From: Thiocystis violascens
Lineage (GTDB): Bacteria > Pseudomonadota > Gammaproteobacteria > Chromatiales > Chromatiaceae
Direction: 5' to 3'
Length of the DNA stretch: 64,000 nucleotides
Assembly (NCBI GenBank): GCA_020721065.1
Contig: DYNM01000001.1
Coordinates: forward strand, 280,367 to 344,366
Under the pieces are notes generated by a model. That model searched no databases. It had not been told where the DNA came from and was given only the letters and a program-made list of their open reading frames with translations. Positions 43,001 through 50,846 of the stretch are shown in pieces (the stretch's first letter is position 1; the number at the start of each line of letters is the position of its first letter). A program made the translations under genes and the position numbers.

Positions 43001-43326
43001 GGCGCGGTGGCTGGAGTTGGTACACCGGCTCGGCGGGGTGGTGGGCGCGAGTGGCGCTGGAAGCAGTGCTGGGAATCACGCTTGAAAACGGGCGGACGCT
43101 GGTGATTGCGCCCTGTATTCCGAGCGCATGGTCGGGTTATCGCGTCATTTATCGGCTGCCAGATAATCAAACGATTTGTACGATTGAAATCAAGAATGGA
43201 GCTGGCGCGGGGCGTGTGACTGGGGCGTGGTTAAATGACAGTGAATTGCCAGTAAGTGATGGCGCAGCAAGAGTGCAATTGCCGTCAATTGGTGGCGAAT
43301 ACCAGATTACAATTCAATTGGGTTAA
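40045..43326 (+). CDS. GH94 glycoside phosphorylase-like protein (beta-1,2-glucan type)
   Basis: 1093 residues from ATG 40045, behind AGAGGGA. N-terminal GH94 beta-sandwich domains (two related halves, the first near residues 30-270, the second near 310-560), then an alpha/alpha barrel with the catalytic signature GDWNDGMN at 767-774, where the Asp acts as general acid, followed by RIGREGRGESVWMGF. This matches the C-terminal phosphorylase part of cyclic beta-1,2-glucan synthase (NdvB) and the stand-alone 1,2-beta-oligoglucan phosphorylases of similar size. There is no N-terminal glycosyltransferase, so a phosphorylase that releases glucose 1-phosphate is more likely than a synthase. Not secreted (no signal peptide). 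Composition switches from 33 % to 75 % GC inside the gene. Confidence 0.85.
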   Translation: MSTLPAPTQHLLTNGHYRVAITASGAGYSALDWIALTRWRNDAIQDDLGSIIYLRDLDLGDVWSLGYQPMRMTPAHYSTGCTDDEFRLEREDFGIVAQMTLTVDPAVNRELRQLTLINRTSRPRRIELTSYLEVVLFHPDGDAAHPAFAKLFIQTERDPISGALLARRRPRAAHEQWPWLVHGLVGAVASEWETDRMAFIGRGRTVANPFALTDAASLTGTLGNVLDPILALRTVVELAAGATVELTFITGAAMERDTALKYIPVHAQNPPDFIVNKSENVANHCGQFSPDGTEYRIELPWNGSELQRPPLPWINVIANPQFGLLISETGAGYTWSRNSQANRLTQWANDPVSDPPGEAFYLRDETSGAAWSPLPAPCPAPVNYQTRHGFGYSTFHCDFNGLAQDATVFVHRDAPLRVLRLQLTNTGAAPRQLSAFSYQRLVMGNQPQTASAIVTAHDAERDVLTAVNPQADDFAGGIVFAAARLFGAEIEARAHSGDRLSFIGRHRDLTAPAALEPNAQLDNRTGSGLDPCLAQQLSFTLAPGQTATLVWLFGEVMSEAELTALLAQHQDAPAIAAALAAAQEFWRDMVTRIQVQTPEPAIDLMLNGWITYQNLGCRIWARSAFYQSGGAFGYRDQLQDAAALVVMRPELTRQQILLHAAQQFVEGDVLHWWHPAPIGRGLRTRFADDLLWLPFVTAHYIRVTGDAAILDEMIPFLTAPLLAPGEDEAYLQPQPSGEVADLYEHCCRTLERSLAVGAHGLPLMGTGDWNDGMNRIGREGRGESVWMGFFLYRILGDFIPLCAARGDDAAVARYSAHQTALAAALETSGWDGAWYRRAYDDDGLALGAADNAECRIDALAQSWAVISGAVPADRAAQAMDALETQLVDEDNGLIRLLTPPFVDTPQDPGYIKGYVAGVRENGGQYTHAACWAVLALAKLGRRERAARLLAMLSPVSHTATPAAIERYRLEPYALAADVYGTAPHIGRGGWSWYTGSAGWWARVALEAVLGITLENGRTLVIAPCIPSAWSGYRVIYRLPDNQTICTIEIKNGAGAGRVTGAWLNDSELPVSDGAARVQLPSIGGEYQITIQLG

Positions 43327-43329
43327 ATA

Positions 43330-43659
43330 ATGACTGACCAGAATTCAGATTTTGCGGATTGCAGTTTGCATGAACCCTATGCGTTGCAGGTGTTGGGCAA
43401 TGAAATGGAGCCGGAATTTCCCGATCAGTGCATTGTGATTATTCGCCCGACGGATGTGTGCAAACATCAGGATTATGTGTTTGCTGAAGTGGAAAATGTG
43501 CGCTGGTTTCGCCAATACAGCAAAGATGAAAATGGCAATGAGCGGTTAATTGCACTCAATCCGCTGTATCCTGAAATTGCGCTGACGGGCGTGAAGTGGG
43601 CGGTGCTGGGCGTCATTATTCAGCGCAATATCCGGCGCAAAATTAAGCATTATCAATAA
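43330..43659 (+). CDS. LexA/S24-fold protein without catalytic dyad
   Basis: 109 residues, starting 3 bases after the GH94 gene. The segment EPYALQVLGNEMEPEFPD has the shape of the S24/LexA active-site motif (normally GDSMEP), but the Ser is E25. The partner Lys position, in VENVRWFRQY, is Arg58. The fold otherwise continues through IALNPLYPEI to VLGVIIQRNIRR. There is no helix-turn-helix. It is likely a non-proteolytic S24-like domain of unknown role, translationally linked to the GH94 gene. Confidence 0.7.
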   Translation: MTDQNSDFADCSLHEPYALQVLGNEMEPEFPDQCIVIIRPTDVCKHQDYVFAEVENVRWFRQYSKDENGNERLIALNPLYPEIALTGVKWAVLGVIIQRNIRRKIKHYQ

Positions 43660-43675
43660 TTGATTATTGCTGTGC

Positions 43676-44977
43676 TCAACTCAATGCTGCCAATTGTTTG
43701 CTCACCGTTGTGAATGAACCCACAACTAAAATCGCATCCTGCGCTTGATCTGCCGCAGCCGTCGCAGCGGCTAAGGCGCTGTCCAAAGCGTCGAAACAAC
43801 CGGCTGCTGGTTGCTCCAGCACACCACTCACCCGCGCTGCCAATTCAGTCACCGGCAGCGCCCGCGCATCGTCGCTCTGCGCTAAAAACCACTGCGCCAC
43901 ATACGGCACCAGCGGAGCGACGATTGCCTCCGGTTCTTTGTCTGCCAAGACCGCCAGCACGGCGTACAGCCGTCCACCGCACTGAAAATCCCGCAGATTG
44001 TTTGCTAACGCCGCCGCCGCTGCGCCGTTGTGCGCGACGTCGAGAATCCAAGTCGGCGTGCCGGGAAACACTTGAAAACGTCCCGGTAATTGGGCGCGTT
44101 GTAAACCGAGCCGAATCGCAGTGATTGGAATCGGCAGGCGCTCGCGCAAGCTGGTCAAGGCGGCGACGGCGGCAGCAGCGTTATCGCGTTGAAACAAGCC
44201 GCGCAGGGTCGGCACCGGCAGGGATAAGCGGTCGCCGTTGCTACAGCGCCAGCACCAATTGTTGTCAGCCGGCAGATGATCAAATTCGTGCCCCAATTGC
44301 TGCACCACCGCGCCTAGCCGTTCTGCTATTTCCCGCAATCTGGCTGGCGCGTTACGCTGACCGATGATCGCCGGACGTCCAGCGCGGAAAATGCCTGCTT
44401 TTTCCAGCGCGATCTCGTCCAACGATTCGCCGAGCCACGCGGTGTGATCGCGTCCAATAGACGTGACGACGGCGACATCGGCATCAATCACATTGACTGC
44501 ATCAAGCCGTCCGCCGAGTCCAACTTCTAAAATGGTTACATCAGGCGCGGTGGTCGCGGCAAGCACGAGCGCCGCTAACGTGCCAAATTCAAAATAGGTC
44601 AGCGGAATGTCGCCGCGAGCGTGGTCAATCTGCGCAAACGCGGCACACAGCGCGGCATCGCTGACCGCTGCGCCATCGCAGCGGATGCGTTCGTTGTAGC
44701 GGAGCAAATGCGGTGAGGTGTAACTCAAAGTGCGATAGCCGGCAGCTCTTGCGATGGCTTCGAGCATCGCCACACACGAGCCTTTACCGTTGGTGCCGCC
44801 AACGATGATGACCGGGCATGGCAACGGCTGCGGATGTAACCGCGTCCAGACTGCTGCCACTCGCGTCAAACCGAGCGCAATGGCGTTGGGAAACAGCGTG
44901 GTTTGCCACTCCAGCCACGCCGCGAGCGTGTCAAAGCGAGGTGCATGTTCACTGTTACATAACTGACCGCTAATCAC
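43676..44977 (-). CDS. folC: Folylpolyglutamate synthase / dihydrofolate synthase
   Basis: Adds glutamate to folates and converts dihydropteroate to dihydrofolate. 433 residues from GTG 44977, which lies six bases after AAGGAG; the TTG at 44983 is immediately next to that site and is less likely. ATP loop VGGTNGKGS at about 59-67, Mur-ligase family centre VGLGGRLDAVNV and the C-terminal ligase domain are visible. Usually followed by accD or a sporulation-related SPOR gene; here it faces the GH94 pair convergently. Confidence 0.93.
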   Translation of the reverse strand: MISGQLCNSEHAPRFDTLAAWLEWQTTLFPNAIALGLTRVAAVWTRLHPQPLPCPVIIVGGTNGKGSCVAMLEAIARAAGYRTLSYTSPHLLRYNERIRCDGAAVSDAALCAAFAQIDHARGDIPLTYFEFGTLAALVLAATTAPDVTILEVGLGGRLDAVNVIDADVAVVTSIGRDHTAWLGESLDEIALEKAGIFRAGRPAIIGQRNAPARLREIAERLGAVVQQLGHEFDHLPADNNWCWRCSNGDRLSLPVPTLRGLFQRDNAAAAVAALTSLRERLPIPITAIRLGLQRAQLPGRFQVFPGTPTWILDVAHNGAAAAALANNLRDFQCGGRLYAVLAVLADKEPEAIVAPLVPYVAQWFLAQSDDARALPVTELAARVSGVLEQPAAGCFDALDSALAAATAAADQAQDAILVVGSFTTVSKQLAALS

Positions 44978-45067
44978 TGACAACTCCTTAAATCAATTCG
45001 CTATTTGTTAAACCGCCACGCAACATCTGTCAATAATGACAGATTCATCAGCATTGACTGCAATCAA

Positions 45068-46486
45068 TTATTTTTCATTTTGCCGTAAGCGCGGATCAAA
45101 CGCATCACGCACTACGTCAGCAAATAAGTTCGCTGCTAATACTAATACGAACATAAAAATAAATGCCGCTGTTAGCGACCACCAGACCACTGGCTCGCGG
45201 GCTAATTCTAAACGGGCGCTGTTAATCATATTGCCCCAACTATTCATGGTCGGATCGACGCCGATGTTGACGTAAGACAATACTGCTTCCGCCAGCACTA
45301 AACCGCTGAAATCTAAAACCACCGTAATTAACACGATATGCAGCATATTCGGCAATAAATGGCGGGTGATAATGGTGAAGTGACCGACGCCGAGTGCTTG
45401 CGCGGCTTGCACATAATCCACTTCACGCAATTTCAATGCCTCGCCGCGCAATAAACGGCATAATCCTGTCCAACTGGTCACGCCTAAAATCAGGCATAAA
45501 AACAGCAGCCGTAAATCTGCTCGTTCCACTGCGCTGGTGAATTCGTTGGCGTGATTGGCGAGATATACCTGCAACAATAAAATCGCTGCCGCAATTAGTA
45601 ATACGCCGGGAATTGAATTGAGCGTGGTGTAAAGATATTGAATCAAATCATCCACCCAACCACGAAAATATCCCGCCGCAATTCCTAGTAATAGCGCCGC
45701 TGGTAACATCACTAAAGTGGTGAGCGTTCCAATCAATAATCCGGTGCGGACGCTTTTCAATGCTTGATAAAACACGTCTTCGCCCACTTTATCGGTGCCA
45801 AATAAGTGATAAGCGGCGGCTAATTCGGCGGCGATAAAACCAATGCTCATCAGCACCGCCAGCGTGATCAGCGCGGTGCGCCCCGGTTGCAGGTGCGGAC
45901 TGCGCCGCAGCGTCAGCCAGTATTGCGCCAGCGGTTCACTGCGTCGCCGCGCTATCAGCCACAAAATGCCGCCCGTCAGCAGCGCCCAGCTCGCCAGCCC
46001 TTTGACTGCGCCGCGCAGCGAGCGCCAGAACAAATCGGCGCTGCGTTCGCTGGCTGGCGCGGTGAGATGACGCCCGCCGTGCAGCAAACGCGGGTAATCG
46101 CGCCGCAACGTGCCATCTGGCTGCTCGATCACTTCTTTAGTAAATAAATGCGTCGCCAACGGCGCGGAGTAGGTTTTTTCCTGCCGCTCGCGCAAGCCGT
46201 GCAGCGCCAGATCAAGCAGGCTGACGACTTCGGGCGCGTACTGCGCGGGTGCTGTGGCAGGCGTGGACGGGAGTTTGAGGCGCAGATGAACGGTGTCGAG
46301 AATGCCGAGCAGCGCGTAACTACTCAGCACCAGCAGCGTGATGACGCCCGTTCGCGTGTGCAGCACTTGCCGCCACGGGGCGCGTAAATGCTCGTGCTGC
46401 GCTGCGTAAATGCCAAAACCCACGCCCAGCGCCAGCAGGATAAACACCAGCGCATCCGTCCATAACATTACTGGAATCAATGGCAT
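45068..46486 (-). CDS. Peptide-type ABC transporter permease (OppC/YejE-like)
   Basis: 472 residues from ATG 46486 behind GAGGTGG. Two N-terminal helices, a polar stretch of about 90 residues and another helix come before the standard permease core with GTDKVGEDVFYQALKSVRTG and the EAA loop around DYVQAAQALGVGHF. That makes it longer than the usual OppC/DppC (about 300-340). It pairs with the OppB-type permease seven bases upstream. No ATPase or binding-protein gene is adjacent. AT-rich at its 3' end and GC-rich at its 5' end. Confidence 0.87.
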   Translation of the reverse strand: MPLIPVMLWTDALVFILLALGVGFGIYAAQHEHLRAPWRQVLHTRTGVITLLVLSSYALLGILDTVHLRLKLPSTPATAPAQYAPEVVSLLDLALHGLRERQEKTYSAPLATHLFTKEVIEQPDGTLRRDYPRLLHGGRHLTAPASERSADLFWRSLRGAVKGLASWALLTGGILWLIARRRSEPLAQYWLTLRRSPHLQPGRTALITLAVLMSIGFIAAELAAAYHLFGTDKVGEDVFYQALKSVRTGLLIGTLTTLVMLPAALLLGIAAGYFRGWVDDLIQYLYTTLNSIPGVLLIAAAILLLQVYLANHANEFTSAVERADLRLLFLCLILGVTSWTGLCRLLRGEALKLREVDYVQAAQALGVGHFTIITRHLLPNMLHIVLITVVLDFSGLVLAEAVLSYVNIGVDPTMNSWGNMINSARLELAREPVVWWSLTAAFIFMFVLVLAANLFADVVRDAFDPRLRQNEK

Positions 46487-46493
46487 AACCACC

Positions 46494-47471
46494 TCATTGC
46501 AGCCGCACACGCGGATCAACCAGCGTGTAGGACACATCAGTCAACATCAATCCGATGATGTAGAGCACTGCGCCGAGAAAAACCATCGCCCGCACGATGG
46601 CGAAATCCTGATTGCTAATCGCATCAATGGTATAGCTGCCAAGTCCGGGAATACCAAAGAAGGATTCCGTCAACAAGCTGCCCATAAACAGCAGCGGCAA
46701 AATCACCACCACGCCCGTCACAATCGGGATCAGCGCGTTGCCGAGAATGTGGCGCACCAACACGCGCAGTTCACTCAAACCTTTTGCGCGTGCGGTGCGG
46801 ACGTAATCTTTGCTGCTTTCTTCTAAAAACAACGTGCGATACCAGCGCGTGCCGGCACCGATGCCGCTCACTACGCCGATTAACACGGGTAACACCAAGA
46901 ATTTCCACGCATTGATGCCGGTGTCGTAACCGGAAATTGGCGCGAGATGCAGCAATTTGCTGAGTAAAAATTGCCCGCCGATGATGTAAAACAGACCGGA
47001 AATCGACAGCAGCGCCACCAACAACACGGTGCTGGCGAGGTCAACATAGGTCGCTCGCAGCAGCACGATCAGCAGCGCGTAGCTGATATTGAGCGCCAGC
47101 CCAACCAGCAACACCGGCACTGCAATCGCCAAACTCGGCCACATCCGCTGGGTGATGTCATAACTGATGTCGCGTCCCGCATCCGAGGTGCCGAATTGAA
47201 ACGCAAACAAACGCACGGATTTCTCAAAAAAAATGGTGTCGGTGAACTGCGCGGTACCGGTGGCGGCGGAATTCAACAACAGCGGGCGATCATAACCGCG
47301 CTCCTGTTTCCAACTATCAACTGCTGCCTGCGTGACGCGCTTGTCGCCGAGCTGCATTCGCGCCATGTCATCTGGCGAGTTGACGACAAAAAACAAGATA
47401 AAAGTCAATAAATTAACCCCAATTAAAATGGGGAGTGCGTAGAGCGCACGGCGGACGAGATAAGCAATCAT
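46494..47471 (-). CDS. Peptide-type ABC transporter permease (OppB/DppB-like)
   Basis: 325 residues. Starts MIAYLVRRALYALPILIGVN, the standard DppB N-terminus, with six membrane helices and the coupling loop DYVRTARAKGLSELRVLVRH. A first periplasmic loop contains a putative substrate-facing segment. Cotranscribed with the OppC-like gene. Because the ATPases and solute-binding protein are elsewhere, the substrate (di- or oligopeptide, microcin C-like) cannot be named. Confidence 0.9.
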   Translation of the reverse strand: MIAYLVRRALYALPILIGVNLLTFILFFVVNSPDDMARMQLGDKRVTQAAVDSWKQERGYDRPLLLNSAATGTAQFTDTIFFEKSVRLFAFQFGTSDAGRDISYDITQRMWPSLAIAVPVLLVGLALNISYALLIVLLRATYVDLASTVLLVALLSISGLFYIIGGQFLLSKLLHLAPISGYDTGINAWKFLVLPVLIGVVSGIGAGTRWYRTLFLEESSKDYVRTARAKGLSELRVLVRHILGNALIPIVTGVVVILPLLFMGSLLTESFFGIPGLGSYTIDAISNQDFAIVRAMVFLGAVLYIIGLMLTDVSYTLVDPRVRLQ

Positions 47472-47594
47472 GGCAATGGTTTTCCATACCGAAGGAACAA
47501 GCTATGGCGACGGCGGTCTTGAAACAACGCACCCGTCATTGTGCGCATCAAAGCGGTGGAATCAACGTGATGGCTCGCAACAAGATGACTGCGC

Positions 47595-47623
47595 TTGACG
47601 CCACCGCATAGGGTCTCTATCAT
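47595..47623 (+). promoter_or_regulatory. Promoter of tRNA-Asn
   Basis: TTGACG at 47595-47600, a 17-base spacer, TATCAT at 47618-47623, then a GC-rich discriminator TCGCGGC typical of stringently controlled RNA genes. The tRNA begins 16 bases after the -10 box. Confidence 0.7.
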
Positions 47624-47639
47624 TCGCGGCTCACAACAT

Positions 47640-47715
47640 TCCCTGGTAGCTCAGTCGGTAGAGCGGGTGACTGTTAATCACTAGGTCGGCGGTTCGAGCC
47701 CGTCCCAGGGAGCCA
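47640..47715 (+). tRNA. tRNA-Asn (anticodon GTT)
   Basis: A 76-nt cloverleaf: acceptor TCCCTGG/CCAGGGA, D-arm GCTCAGTCGGTAGAGC, anticodon loop CTGTTAA with GTT, T-arm GGTTCGAGCCC, encoded CCA end. tRNA-Asn genes are common integration sites, and an AT-rich accessory region begins immediately downstream. I found no duplicate of its 3' end in the window. Confidence 0.97.
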
Positions 47716-47717
47716 GA

Positions 47718-47756
47718 TAAAACAACGGCCTGCAACGATTTCGTTGCAGGCCGTTG
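47718..47756 (-). terminator. Long perfect hairpin between tRNA-Asn and the methyltransferase gene
   Basis: A 15-bp perfect stem, 47723-47737 with 47742-47756, and loop ATTT. On the minus strand it is followed by TTTTAT, so it reads as an intrinsic terminator for the convergent methyltransferase gene. On the plus strand, after the tRNA, the downstream T-run is weak but the stem may still stop transcription. Confidence 0.75.
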
Positions 47757-47828
47757 GCGTTTGTGGTGGTTCAAAATTTTTCAAACTCGCGGCATTGAAT
47801 GACGACTACACGATTGCGAGAAAAACAC

Positions 47829-50051
47829 TTAAATACCGAGAGTTGCTTGACCATCTGCATTCAAACGCCAGCCTTCACCAACACGATGTGCAATATCTTC
47901 TAAAACACTTAAAATTGTTTGTGATTCTGGTGTCATTCCATTTTTCAACAACGGCATAATCGCTAACACAATTTCATCAAACAGCGCCGTTTTCTTCTCA
48001 ATTTCCATCCGCCGTAAATAAGAGATCAAGTAGTAACGAACCCGCAATTTCAGATCAACATGCGTTTTGAATTGCTTGTTTTGTTTGATACTGAATAATT
48101 CAGTGTCGTTATCATAATCAAACAGATCAAGCAACAGTGGCGTCAAATCAGAATACTCTTTTTTCAGTAAATCTAAAAAGCCCAACTCCAAGCCTTTAAT
48201 AATCAACTCGTCGTTAATTTGTTCCAGCGTTGCACCCTGATATTTTGCAATCACGCCCTCAATTGTTTGCAGCACGATTTCCCCCGCATCCATGCCTAAG
48301 CTGGCTTTCATAATGTATTTGGGTTTGCGCACCTTCCGAAAGTTAATAATCAACTGACCAGATAACACCGTGAACGGATTTTGTCGTTTCTTAAAACTGG
48401 TTTGACCATTCTTCTGCGCCACTGCGCCCGCATATTCAAAACCACAGCGTTCGGCAGTTTCAATAATCAAATGCCAAAATTCAGGGTCTTTGTGTGCAAA
48501 CACAAACGACATCCAACGCTCAAATTTTAATACCCGATACATTTCTTCAATGCTTTTTGCAATTAAAGCATTGTAATCTGCTTTACTTTTCTCATGTTCG
48601 CCACCTTCAATGGCTTCTAAACAATAATCTTGCTCGGTCACGGGCAAATCTAACCACGCATTCCACATGACCGACAAATCAAGATAAGGAATCTTTTTTC
48701 CATACGGTGGATCAGTGTAAATGTAATCCACACTTTCCTTTTTTAGAAAAGATAAATCCGTTGCAGTCCCTTGAATAACCTGCAACTGATCTATAGTGTC
48801 CGCGTTGATTTTAGGCGCTATTTCACGCTTGGCATTAAACACGCCTTTGATTTTGTTTTCAAAAGTTTTTAATACATCTAAATCTTTATGGCTGGGAGCT
48901 AATCTATAGCGGTAATAACGCATCACTGCGCTATCGACACTGCCTCGTTTAGAAGGATGACAAGTTAAGTTAATCAGATTTAAGGTGCTTGAAAACGCCA
49001 GCAACAGTGATGTTCGGATATTGTTACCCGTTTCTTGTGTAATCAAATGCTTCAACAATCCAAGTTGTGCTAATTGTTTTCTGCTAAATAAATCCTGTAC
49101 GACGCTGACATCTGAACCCTTTGGCAACTCAAAATCTTTTGGATAAGCATATTGCTTTAATGCGTTATCAATTTCTTCGGTAGTCTTGGGTTCCTGCTGT
49201 TGATATGCGGTTTTAACCCGCTCAAAACTGCATTGCAAATCAGCAAGGTCAACCGGAACAGTCAGCGCATTAATTAAAAAAGTAGACATTGGATTCAAAT
49301 CTAAATGAATCGCTCGTCGTTCTAACATCATCGCTTCAACCGCACTCACGCCGCTGCCGCCAAAAGGGTCTAAAACCAAATCACCAACTTGTGAAAAATT
49401 CTTAATGTATTCATTCACCACGTTCCAAGATTGCTTGGTAAAATAGCCATGTACACCAAAATGACGTTTTGTTGCTTGCTTTTTAACCGGTATTTCTTCT
49501 AATAACGAACAGTCTAAATAACTAAAAGGTGCAATTTTAACTACTTTTTTTGACGCACCATAGGTTAAAACTTTGCCCGTTTGAAACGAACTCGGTGATA
49601 AATAAGCCGATAATTCATCCCAGTAATCAGCAATTGCAATCAACTCAAAATATAAAATTGGTTCTGGTGTATCCTGTCGAAACAAAGAAAATTCCCGTCC
49701 GTTACACAACGCAAAGAATTTGCTGCGTATTTCAGGATGAATGCTGTATGAATACACCTGTTCAACATTGTCGCCAGAGTGAATGTTTTGATGCGGTGCT
49801 TTGGCATCTAAAACCCAAGCATAGCTGTTTTCGACTTTTAATAAATAATCTGGAATTAACGTCACGGGACGTTTTTTACTGCCAACTGTCAAAAAAGGAT
49901 GTAATAAATTTTTGCTGCGGACAATTTGCGTTTGCCCATAACCGAGCTGCGTTAAAATGGGTAAAATCAATACTTCTCGCACACTGTCTTCTTTGAAATC
50001 AGCAGAATTTAATTCTGCAAAATCGAAATCTTGAAACAGTTTGTTAATCAT
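47829..50051 (-). CDS. DNA methyltransferase fused to HsdR_N-like nuclease domain
   Basis: 740 residues. The N-terminal part (about 1-150) resembles the nuclease domain of type I restriction subunits: IPDYLLKVENSYAWVLDAKAP has a PD...DxK layout (D68, D82, K84), followed by the VEQVYSY helix. The methyltransferase follows: motif I LVLDPFGGSG at 225-234, and catalytic TDPPYG at 446-451, which marks an amino-methyltransferase (N6-adenine or N4-cytosine). Motif I precedes DPPY with about 210 residues between, which may hold the target-recognition region (alpha-type order). A further domain of about 180 residues ends the protein. It may be a single-chain restriction-modification enzyme. Low GC. 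No separate HsdS or nuclease gene is nearby. Confidence 0.85.
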   Translation of the reverse strand: MINKLFQDFDFAELNSADFKEDSVREVLILPILTQLGYGQTQIVRSKNLLHPFLTVGSKKRPVTLIPDYLLKVENSYAWVLDAKAPHQNIHSGDNVEQVYSYSIHPEIRSKFFALCNGREFSLFRQDTPEPILYFELIAIADYWDELSAYLSPSSFQTGKVLTYGASKKVVKIAPFSYLDCSLLEEIPVKKQATKRHFGVHGYFTKQSWNVVNEYIKNFSQVGDLVLDPFGGSGVSAVEAMMLERRAIHLDLNPMSTFLINALTVPVDLADLQCSFERVKTAYQQQEPKTTEEIDNALKQYAYPKDFELPKGSDVSVVQDLFSRKQLAQLGLLKHLITQETGNNIRTSLLLAFSSTLNLINLTCHPSKRGSVDSAVMRYYRYRLAPSHKDLDVLKTFENKIKGVFNAKREIAPKINADTIDQLQVIQGTATDLSFLKKESVDYIYTDPPYGKKIPYLDLSVMWNAWLDLPVTEQDYCLEAIEGGEHEKSKADYNALIAKSIEEMYRVLKFERWMSFVFAHKDPEFWHLIIETAERCGFEYAGAVAQKNGQTSFKKRQNPFTVLSGQLIINFRKVRKPKYIMKASLGMDAGEIVLQTIEGVIAKYQGATLEQINDELIIKGLELGFLDLLKKEYSDLTPLLLDLFDYDNDTELFSIKQNKQFKTHVDLKLRVRYYLISYLRRMEIEKKTALFDEIVLAIMPLLKNGMTPESQTILSVLEDIAHRVGEGWRLNADGQATLGI

Positions 50052-50211
50052 AAAATCCTTACTGAGTAGTTTGTTTTAATTCGGGATGATTCGTTTAATC
50101 AATGGTGTTGAGTTGCCAACAGCGGCAACCCAACCTACGTTAAATCTGTTGTCCGAGTGCCGTTGCAGTTCGTTTTAATCCAAATGAGATTGCGATGAAT
50201 CGTTAAGTGAA

Positions 50212-50535
50212 TTATCGCAGCGCGTTATGAACCTGCGCGGTGGAGTGGGTTGCAAACGTCATACCGATTTCTAAATCAGCATCGAGCTTGCTCAGAATGA
50301 TAATCATACGATCCAACGTAAAGCGGTGAAGTTGCGCATTACGAATCTGTGAAAACTCAGTATATGAAACTCCAGTGATTTTTTCAGCATCATGTATTGA
50401 AAGCTGACGTACATCGAGAAGAGAAATAATTTTCACAGCGGCAAGTGCTCGCGCTTGCTCTAAACTCGCATTAGCACGCCCAAGGTCACGATAAACATTG
50501 CCGCTCCCGTGTATGAGTTCGAGTTCATCGTTCAT
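50212..50535 (-). CDS. XRE-family HTH protein, HigA-like antitoxin
   Basis: 107 residues. N-terminal ELIHGSGNVYRDLGRANASL, then a helix-turn-helix over about 35-85 (LSIHDAEKITGVSYTEFSQI and RNAQLHRFTLDRM). This is the layout of HigA2/XRE antitoxins that normally follow a RelE/HigB toxin. The ATG overlaps the TGA of a short upstream frame by ATGA (50532-50535), so it was translationally coupled to a gene now reduced to 43 codons. It may autorepress or be a solitary regulator. Confidence 0.75.
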   Translation of the reverse strand: MNDELELIHGSGNVYRDLGRANASLEQARALAAVKIISLLDVRQLSIHDAEKITGVSYTEFSQIRNAQLHRFTLDRMIIILSKLDADLEIGMTFATHSTAQVHNALR

Positions 50536-50663
50536 GTTAAAGCCTCTTTTAATCGTTCGGCGTCAGTCAGCAATCGCTGCCACAGCCGGTCGAGCTGGCA
50601 TTGCAGCAATACATCCGCCACCAAATCGCTGATCTGTTGTAACGTGTATTCCGCCAGCGGCAA
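50532..50663 (-). pseudogene. 43-codon gene remnant coupled to the antitoxin-like gene
   Basis: Frame from TTG 50663 to TGA 50532 (with a stop immediately before), reading LPLAEYTLQQISDLVADVLL and on to AERLKEALT. The codon use is protein-like and the 4-base ATGA overlap with the next gene argues it was a real upstream partner, truncated at its 5' end. I cannot assign a family; it does not look like a full toxin. Confidence 0.4.
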
Positions 50664-50738
50664 TTATTGAGCGATGAATTCACTCCAGAACAATTCTTGC
50701 GAAAATTGTCGGCGGAATGTCGTTTGAAACTAGAGTGA
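50643..50738 (+). pseudogene. 31-codon gene remnant on the opposite strand
   Basis: After a stop at 50640, a plus-strand frame reads RQRQLLSDEFTPEQFLRKLS and ends KLE at TGA 50736-50738. It looks like the C-terminus of a lost protein. With the neighbouring minus-strand remnant it fills most of the 311-base gap 50536-50846, which otherwise holds nothing I can name. Confidence 0.35.
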
Positions 50739-50846
50739 TGGTCGACAGGTGACTTAAAAATTAAGTGGTGGCTTGTCACGCTGAGTAATGGCGTGACGAG
50801 TCACCATTAACATCTTCAATATTACATTCAGTTGGTATCACTCACA

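Noticed and set aside
50567..50779. 70-codon minus-strand frame in the gap before the PP2C gene
   Set aside because: Its translation is rich in Cys, Ser and His with no family features; other frames in the same stretch look more like true remnants.
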